This document shows, piece by piece, positions 57,749 through 64,000 of a stretch of DNA of 64,000 bases. The DNA is taken from positions 10,850,001 through 10,914,000 of the forward strand of contig CM121341.1 in assembly GCA_051530055.1 (NCBI GenBank), given 5' to 3'. The notes beneath the pieces were generated by a model, which saw only the letters and a program-made list of their open reading frames with translations, did no database searches and had not been told where the DNA came from. Source of the DNA: Neoechinorhynchus agilis. Its lineage: Eukaryota > Acanthocephala. The position numbers and the translations under genes are program-made. The stretch's first letter is position 1, and every line of letters begins with the position of its first letter.

Positions 57749-59490
57749 ACTTAGTTTTTACAAGTTTGGACGCCGAGACTTTATGCCGGCTGAGGAGTTT
57801 CGTCGCCAACCTGCCACCGCCCGACGATCGGTACAACGCGCTGAAAAGTCGCTTGAAACAGATCTTTAGCATTCCCGAATTTCGGCGGATGCAGGAGATA
57901 GGGGAGATAACAACCAAGGAGGACACCCCCTCGCGCCTACTGAAACGCATGTTGGCGTTGTACGCTCCGAACTCGTACCCGGCAGCTGATCCCTTGTTTC
58001 TGTACCACTTCATCAACAAGCTGCCGACGAAGGTCCGTGAAGTGGTCGCCTCCATGGATACTCTCGATCTGACCGCACTGGCCGAAGTCGCAGACAAATT
58101 TTTCTTCCAAATAACAGACGACTCCACAATCTGCGCGATCGATCAAGCAAGCCCGATCAGGCCGGGCCCGATACTCGTGGAACTTCATAATAGCCGACGT
58201 CAGACACCCCATCCTTGGTTCCGATTTCCTCCGAAACGTCGGGCTAATGATCGATTTGCAGGCCAAGAGACTTGTCGCCACTTCACGAACCACCGTCATT
58301 CCCTTGGAGGCACCGAGGTCAACTCAACTGGTCAGCGTCCTGACCAGGCCCAGTAACAACTTCGAGGCCTTGCTCCTCAAATACCCGTCTGTCCTTACAC
58401 CGAGATTCGACTCGGCTGCGCGGCACCATGTACAACATCACATAGTGACACGCGGTCCACCAAGACACGCGCACTCGGCTGCGCGGCACCATGTACAACA
58501 TCACATAGTGACACGCGGTCCACCAAGACACGCACGGGCACGGCGCCTTGCTCCAGCTATCCTCCGGACGGTTAAAGAAGAGTTTAGGAAGCTCGAACAG
58601 ATGGGGATCATCCGCAAGTCAAGCAGTCCGTGGTCGAGTCCCCTTCACACAGTCGACAAGGCCGACGGAACCAAGCGGCCCTGCGGAGACTACAGACAAG
58701 TAAACGATGCGACGGAGCCAGACAGGTACCCTCTGCCGCACATCCACGACTTTGTCGGCAACCTGCACGGATGTTCGGTTTTTGCAAAGATCGACCCAAA
58801 GACGGCGATCATCACCCCATTCGGCCTTTGGGAGTACACTCGGATGCCGTTCGGTCTACGCAACAGCGCCCAGACCTTCCAGAGGTTTATGGACTCCGTC
58901 CTAGGCGACCTACCGTACATTTTCGTCTACATCGACGACATCCTCGTCGCTTCTCGCAACAGGGCGGAACACCTCAGACACCTGGAGGTACTCCTCAAAC
59001 GACTACAGGAGTTCGGCCTCGTCATCAACGCGGAGAAATGCAGGTTCGGTCTCAGCTCCGTCGATTTCCTTGGCCACACGGTTTCGGGCGCCGGCACCCT
59101 ACCCGACAAGGTGAAGAGCATCCGCGAGTTTCCTAAGCCCTCGACGATGATCGAGCTACAGCGGTTCCTGGGGATGGTCAACTACTACCATCGTTTCCTC
59201 CCCCGAGCCGCGACGTCCACCCCAAGGCCAAGAAGAACATTGTCCAGTGGGACCCAGAATCGTCGCAGGCCTTCCAAGACACAAAGTAGCTACTGGCACA
59301 TGCGGCCCTCCTTGCTCACCCCAACACAGAAGCAGCGCTCGCCATCATCACTGATGCCTCGGACCTGGCAGTCGGCGCAACCCTCCAGCAACGGAAACAA
59401 GGCGGTACATGGCAGCCCCTCTCCTTCTTCAGCAGGAGGCTGCGCGATGCTGAGACAAGGTACAGCACCTACGATAAAGAGCTTGAAACC
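57749..59490 (+). mobile_element. GC-rich Gypsy, CsRn1-like (fossil): gag, protease remnant, RT
   Basis: Parts in order: gag (57766 to about 58170; LPPPDDRYNALKSRLKQIF and SRLLKRMLALYAPNSYP, typical of CsRn1-type gags), a protease-end remnant (about 58190-58290; DLQAKRLVATS), and RT (58535-59210; LEQMGIIRKSSSPWSSPLH, RMPFGLRNSAQTFQRFMD, FVYIDDILVAS, VDFLGHTVS, RFLGMVNYYHRFLP), then the start of RNase H to about 59490. It is clearly richer in G and C than its surroundings. Integrase and LTRs are not seen. Broken, with several interruptions. Confidence 0.85.
58411..58533. repeat. 63-bp tandem duplication
   Basis: The block beginning ctcggctgcgcggcacc at 58411 repeats at 58474 with almost no change. 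The period is 63 bp (21 codons). It lies inside the GC-rich Gypsy. Confidence 0.9.
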
Positions 59491-59827
59491 TGGACTCGTG
59501 ATAAAAGTTCCTGATTACACGACTTCGATTTCGACATTCGCTAGAAACCATAACCAATGCTCTTCATTGTCATCAATTAATTCCTCGTCCACCACCAGCT
59601 CTTCGTCTGTCAGGTCTTCATTCAAACGGAAACGTATTCGAAAAACCCATGTTCATAAATCATCATCACCGGTGACTGAACCGAGTCCGGAAACAAAATG
59701 GATTGATATCGTCTTGTTCGTTATTATTCTTATGACACTCGTAACTTCCACAATGATGTACGCAAGAGTGGATAATCTGGAGAAGTGGTTGAATGAACTT
59801 GCCAGAAAGCCGTGTTGGAAATCTTGA
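59491..59827 (+). CDS. Possible terminal exon of a membrane protein
   Basis: About 110 residues with a Ser-rich stretch (SSINSSSTTSSSSVRSS), a basic patch (KRKRIRKTHVHK), one predicted transmembrane segment (IDIVLFVIILMTLVTSTMMY) and a short tail (RVDNLEKWLNELARK). A cttcgatttcgacattcgctag sequence near 59524-59545 could be a splice acceptor. The layout suggests a tail-anchored or single-pass protein. The open frame happens to continue from the upstream Gypsy RT, but composition changes sharply at about 59490, so I treat the tail as host sequence. Not recognised as a specific family. Confidence 0.4.
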
Positions 59828-61020
59828 AACTGAGGAATGGGATGTGTTTGCATAGGTTTAGATGGTAATTAAACATTGATGAGAATTCGTGTGATAATCA
59901 ATCGAAAAAAAATATATTAACAAATTCAAGCGATAAAATCTCGGGATTTTCAATGTTTACTTAAGAAACCCCTATAAGGACCGTTAATGGTCCGTAAACC
60001 CTCTCTATATGAGCCCCGAGATTTATTTCTCATATACCGAAGTATTCTATATCAATTTATATCACAGGCCGCGTTTTCATCGTGTTTGATTTTTTATTCC
60101 TTTCTCAAAAGCGCAAAGTCCATTCCAAATCTTACAGTGAATCCATTTGCACCTCTGAGGTTGCTTTGAGAAAGCTGGTTCAAATTTTTATACCATACAT
60201 CCGACCATTTAGTCCTATTTTCACTCTAAAGATACGACTCTAATTACCAAAGGCATTTCAGCAATATTATCGACGCGGACTTTGTATCCTATTTATAAAT
60301 CGCTTCAAAATATACCTCGCAAAAATCAATTGAACATGCGTTTTGACGATTAAATATCTCTCGAGTTCCATTTTGCTGATTATCTTTAGAAGGAGTGCTT
60401 ATATTCGGCATGGGAGTAAAGTCAATAGTGTCGAAATAAATCAAAAAAATCCGCCAGTGAGCAGTACGTTTTGCATCACTTTTTGGGGAGTATAAGCGAA
60501 AATTTGCTCGATGAATATATTTGGTATTTCTTTAAACGAGCTTCATAAAATCAAAAGCTTTAAAAAACACGACCTTTGATTATGAGACAGGTATCGGAAA
60601 TGAGTTAACCCTTGAATACTACTAAAGTTCGCTCGTTTGTCGATGTCCATTTTAATTTATTGCCTCAAGTATTAGTTATAAATTCTACAGAGAACGTTGT
60701 GTTGCATAGCTAATAATTAAAAAGCTGAAATGAAAGCAAATTATGATATTTTCTAAGATTCGAATGTGCATTTAGTAAAAAAATTGTTTATTAGCAAGTT
60801 GTTCACAATAAACGTATTTTAAATAAAAAACGAATTTTAGTGAAATTCTACGCTCTATTATTGTTGTTATTGCATGTAGAATTTAAAGGTTTTAAACGAA
60901 AAGACGATTGGGAAGTATCAGACAAAACTTGACTGGTGTATTTGATTACAGAAAAAAGGAACAGAACCAAATTTAAGAAAATCTAAGAATTTTAATCGGT
61001 AGCAATACGAAAAAGAATTA
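59828..61020. other. Apparently single-copy AT-rich DNA, no gene recognised
   Basis: Short frames only (for example 60 aa at 59987-60169 with no motif). Minus-strand AATAAA signals, such as near 60786, could serve the small gene at 61021-61320. Confidence 0.55.
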
Positions 61021-61320
61021 TTATTCCAAAGATTGAGATGGATCGTTGTTTTTGATTTTCAGATACCTGCTATACAGTTTAGCGGCGTCCGTTTGGAGAC
61101 TGTTGACTTCGTCAAATAATTGGCTAACATGGTGATGTAAATTATCAATGTTTGATACGCGAGAAAGATTATCCCCTTTCATTACAGTCGTGTGCAGCTT
61201 ATTGAGATGCCCTGATAGTTTATTCTGTGATTGGGCGCACTCATCGGCAGCTTTATGCAGACGCTTGAGCTCTTGACGGAATCTTTCTTCAGACATTTGG
61301 GATAAATCTACAAAGGACAT
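61021..61320 (-). CDS. Small coiled-coil protein, 99 aa, unrecognised
   Basis: ATG-started single-exon frame with heptad-like helices: about residues 10-45 (EERFRQELKRLHKAADECAQ) and 55-90 (NIDNLHHHVSQLFDEVNSLQ). There is no signal peptide or membrane segment. It lies in sequence with no repeat copies in the window, on the opposite strand to the candidate exon at 59491-59827. Its size and all-helical character resemble small subunits of multi-protein complexes, but I cannot assign one. It is the best candidate for an intact host gene in the window. Confidence 0.55.
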   Translation of the reverse strand: MSFVDLSQMSEERFRQELKRLHKAADECAQSQNKLSGHLNKLHTTVMKGDNLSRVSNIDNLHHHVSQLFDEVNSLQTDAAKLYSRYLKIKNNDPSQSLE

Positions 61321-61751
61321 TTTTATAAGTTTTCATAGCCTTCAAACAGTTGACAGATTGTCATTCAGCATCAATTTTTTAATTTTTATTTGATTTAGTC
61401 TTCTTTCTTTAGACTTCCGAAAGTGTGAGTAATCACAATAGAAAATTTGGTTGCGACTGAACGAAGATCTTTAAAAGCTGGTCCATCGTCGAGTATTAAA
61501 GAAGTCAAAGTTACTTAAATAAAGTCAATTCCTATGAGTATAGCAGCGCGAGGCGTAAGCAAAAGACCAAAATCGTTTAATTTTTATTTTGAGGTAGCAG
61601 TAATTTAGTTCTTCGCAACATTAATGGTAAAATAGAATTTAACAGCTTCCTTCAGTCAAACAATTCGAATTTTTCGAAAGCTTCTTTAGTTTGAAGTACT
61701 TTCTGCTTTTCGATCAATCGTACAACTCGAAAGTAAGAACTAGAAGAAGAT
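61321..61751. other. No recognised gene
   Basis: AT-rich sequence upstream of the small coiled-coil gene; may include its promoter. Weak similarity to 11885-12026 near 61660-61750 suggests repeat R extends further in decayed form. Confidence 0.5.
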
Positions 61752-62466
61752 TGATTTTTCAATAATTCTATCCTTCTAAAAAAGATGATTCTCTGACGAT
61801 AATAAAACGTAAAGTAAATAAATGAATATGTCGACGTTATACGATTGACGCTAAAGAAAAAAACCGTGCTTCTTCCGTATTTACACCGTTTTCATCCTCA
61901 ACGTCGAATCGAGTGCGCGCTTCGTTTCACCATTTTTATGCAACGGCGTCGATGTGCTCTTCCAAGTGACTTAAAGTGAGATCGAGCATTTCGACTGCTT
62001 AAAGTGTGAGTTATTAATGCTCAATTGAAAAGGTACGCAATTACGGTAATTTTTCTAAATGAGGAAATCATCTAATCTCCTCGCTGTTTTTTCTGCCTTC
62101 TAAATTCGAAACATTTCAACCGTTCCGAGCCTTTTCGTGCGCTGCGATTTGTTGAGTTCGCTTTGGATTTAAGCGCTTGGTTTCTCTTTTGGTTGTCTTC
62201 GGGTCAAGTATTCTGCTGTGTTCCATTATAATCTTCAATATGCCACTAGGTATTCACTAGCGTTTTTTGTTTGTTCTTTACTCCTTTATGGTGTTAACTT
62301 GTCATTTGGTAAACATTCGTTTCAGAGCTACTTTCTTGCAGGTATTCTAGCTCAGTGTATATATTATTCAAGGTAAAAAATTATAGTACCCTCGCATAGC
62401 GTTAAGAAGGACGCCTATAACTCTAGATACGGTTTCGCTTCCTGTCACCTCAACTAAATTGGTTAG
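61752..62466. repeat. Dispersed repeat R, right-hand copy
   Basis: Direct relative of 12027-12747 with scattered substitutions and no large indel. Ends sharply at caactaaattggttaga. Confidence 0.82.
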
Positions 62467-62640
62467 ATGGAGCTCGAGCATTTCGACTGCTTAAAGTGGG
62501 TAGTTATAAATGTTCAATTAAAAATGTAATCAATCCTACAATTTTTTCATGGAACTACGGTAATATTTTGAAATGAGGAAATCATCTAATCTCCTTGTTG
62601 GTTTTTGGTTTGTAAAAAATTATAGTATCCTCGCATTTCT
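62467..62640. repeat. Partial second copy of repeat R
   Basis: Restarts with tcgagcatttcgactgctta (matching about 12262 onward), continues through aaatgaggaaatcatctaatctcc, and then skips to ttatagtatcctcgcat. It is more diverged than the first copy and has an internal deletion of about 280 bp. Confidence 0.7.
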
Positions 62641-62851
62641 TTCTAAGGCAAGTTAATGTCAAAGTTTTTTCATCATATAACAATGATATAAAGAAGCAGT
62701 ATGGCGATACCGGCCTTAAGCATGTTAACCAACCAGTGGTTACGGAAATTAAGCTATATAGTACCAAGGAAGGACTAACATTCTTGAAAACGTGTGGGGA
62801 TGAAGATCTTTTTCAATGGTGATGATTGCTTGCCTTCAATATTGAGAGAAT

Positions 62852-64000
62852 TTATATTTTAAAAAGCTCATCTTTTAAACAAAGAAGCAATGTGGGTTTA
62901 AGATCAGCCCCAATGAAGGTCTGTATACCACCAGCGAAACCAATGTATTGATTGGTTAGAGCGGTGGATGGGTCTAATATGAAACCTCTATAATCCGAAG
63001 ATAAAATATATGGCAATGAGCCTGCTTCTTGGAAACACAAAATATCAATTGGTTCCTTTATTAACGTGTTCAAAAGATTAGAGGGTAGCATGTGAACCCT
63101 AGACGCATTATAGGTGAGAAATGAAAAACTGGGAATGCTATTCATCAGGTCCGAAATTCCTGCTCCTCTTAGGAGTCGCATTCCTGTCAGAAGGAGAGTG
63201 TTCCCTCTTTGTCTTACTGAGAAGTGGGGACGCGGATTGGATCAATTCTAACATATTCTGTAGGGGGGACCGAGACTGACCCGTTTCCTGATTAGTGTTG
63301 CAGAATGCGTTGAGAATTTCAATAATCCATTTAATGATTTTTTAACATTTCGTTTTCCTCCATTACATCAACATCAGCAGGAGGGTAATTTTGCATCAAA
63401 GGTTGTATTGACGTTGGGGGGAATACTAATCTGCTGATCTACCGAACCCGAATATTTGGGGTGACCGCATTGTGGTTGTGTGGGGATTTGGGTTCCGGTA
63501 CTATTTTTATAGTGAAAGTGTTCGGCGTAGACTTTCGCTGGAGGACTATAGATTGAATAGGGGTCTCTTGTATGCCTCCTCAAAGTAATTCCTAGCTGCG
63601 GCGCACGATTTTGAGAAAGCGGGGTGAGAACCAAATCAGTTGGCGCATTTCACTTTTGAGTTGTTAGTACAATCCTGCTTCAAATGAGGGCCAGCACAAA
63701 TTAAACATCGGGGCTCATAACCACAAGAAGAGGCTTTGTGACCCCATCGACCGCATTTCTGACAGATAATCAGGTTGAAATCGTATAAAGAGGGTCGAAT
63801 CAATGAAAAGGTAACCCAATGAGAAAACAATCCTAGACCCGACCCACTTAATCGTTCAGCAACATTGATTGGCGCAGAACAAAGTATCGCGTATGACTGT
63901 GAGTTCGGGAATTTGGACAAGTATTTTATCCCTTTAAAGTGGTATGTCTTTTCTGTGTGCGAAATCCTCTTTTGAAAGATCTGTGGGTGGATTAAACATT
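62852..64000 (-). mobile_element. LINE-A: ORF1 and start of ORF2, cut by window edge
   Basis: On the minus strand, ORF1 knuckles lie in 63920-63636 (SLYDFNLIICQKCGRWGHKA, CLICAGPHLKQDC). The ORF1 C-terminal frame is 63634-63374. The ORF2 endonuclease starts about 63181 (FLTYNASRVHM, DILCFQEAGSLP, GFAGGIQTFI) and stops at 62852, so it is truncated before the catalytic GD(F/L)N motif. It is diverged from the other copies. The RT is missing on this side. Confidence 0.78.

Noticed and set aside
58608-59181. Frames opposite and alongside the Gypsy RT.
   Set aside because: Shadows caused by high GC content over the RT coding region.

Overview
The window is eukaryotic, repeat-dominated, AT-rich DNA, most likely from an invertebrate animal. 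Evidence: APE-type non-LTR retrotransposons (LINEs) with CCHC-knuckle ORF1 proteins, several Gypsy-type LTR retrotransposon fossils, a retroposon with tRNA-like pol III boxes, and a fragment of an SLC22-like transporter gene. The exact organism cannot be read from the sequence. No bacterial operons, rRNA genes, functional tRNA genes or CRISPR arrays were found.

Two large inverted repeats organise the window. Palindrome A occupies 1-29630. Its 14,815-bp arms meet at 14815/14816 with no spacer, and every feature at x has a mirror at 29631-x with no indel or base difference in the places compared. It runs off the left edge of the window. A perfect, spacerless palindrome of this size is either extremely young or, more likely, a fold-back read or assembly artefact. 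Each arm carries, from the outside in: a Gypsy integrase fragment, a short basic ORF, repeat unit U (overlapping 163- and 109-aa ORFs), LINE-B fragments, an RT-C element (YLDD-box reverse transcriptase), a 125-bp tandem repeat, the SLC22-like pseudogene or gene fragment, a LINE-A ORF1, a cluster of unrecognised ORFs that looks like an old virus-like or LTR-element fossil, dispersed repeats R and S, and a gene-free centre.

Inverted repeat B (arms about 27678-36796 and 42190-51768) is older and looks biological. Its arms differ by substitutions and small indels. A 400-bp retroposon flanked by 15-bp target duplications sits only in the right arm, and its empty site is preserved in the left arm. 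Each arm holds U, a Gypsy 3' half, a nearly complete LINE-A (ORF1 then ORF2), a LINE-D fragment and a second U copy. The 5.4-kb spacer holds a LINE-B with endonuclease and RT, an unrecognised ORF and K02A2.6-like Gypsy fossils. The outer 2 kb of B's left arm is also the outer end of A's right arm.

From 51.8 kb onward there is no inverted copy. This part holds a Gypsy 3' half, LINE-B and LINE-A pieces (including the longest intact LINE RT frame, 453 aa), a GC-rich CsRn1-like Gypsy fossil, then apparently single-copy DNA with a possible terminal exon of a membrane protein (59.5-59.8 kb) and a small coiled-coil gene (61.0-61.3 kb), another copy of repeat R, and a minus-strand LINE-A at the right edge.

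LINE labels used here are local. LINE-A: YADDIF-type RT with knuckle ORF1. LINE-B: TYADDLT-type RT. LINE-D: the type with a DKSPGPDNIPAEVF-like region. RT-C: the WYLDD-type RT. Apart from the SLC22 fragment and the 59.5 and 61.0 kb candidates, nearly everything recognised is mobile DNA, so there is no operon-like cooperation between genes to describe.
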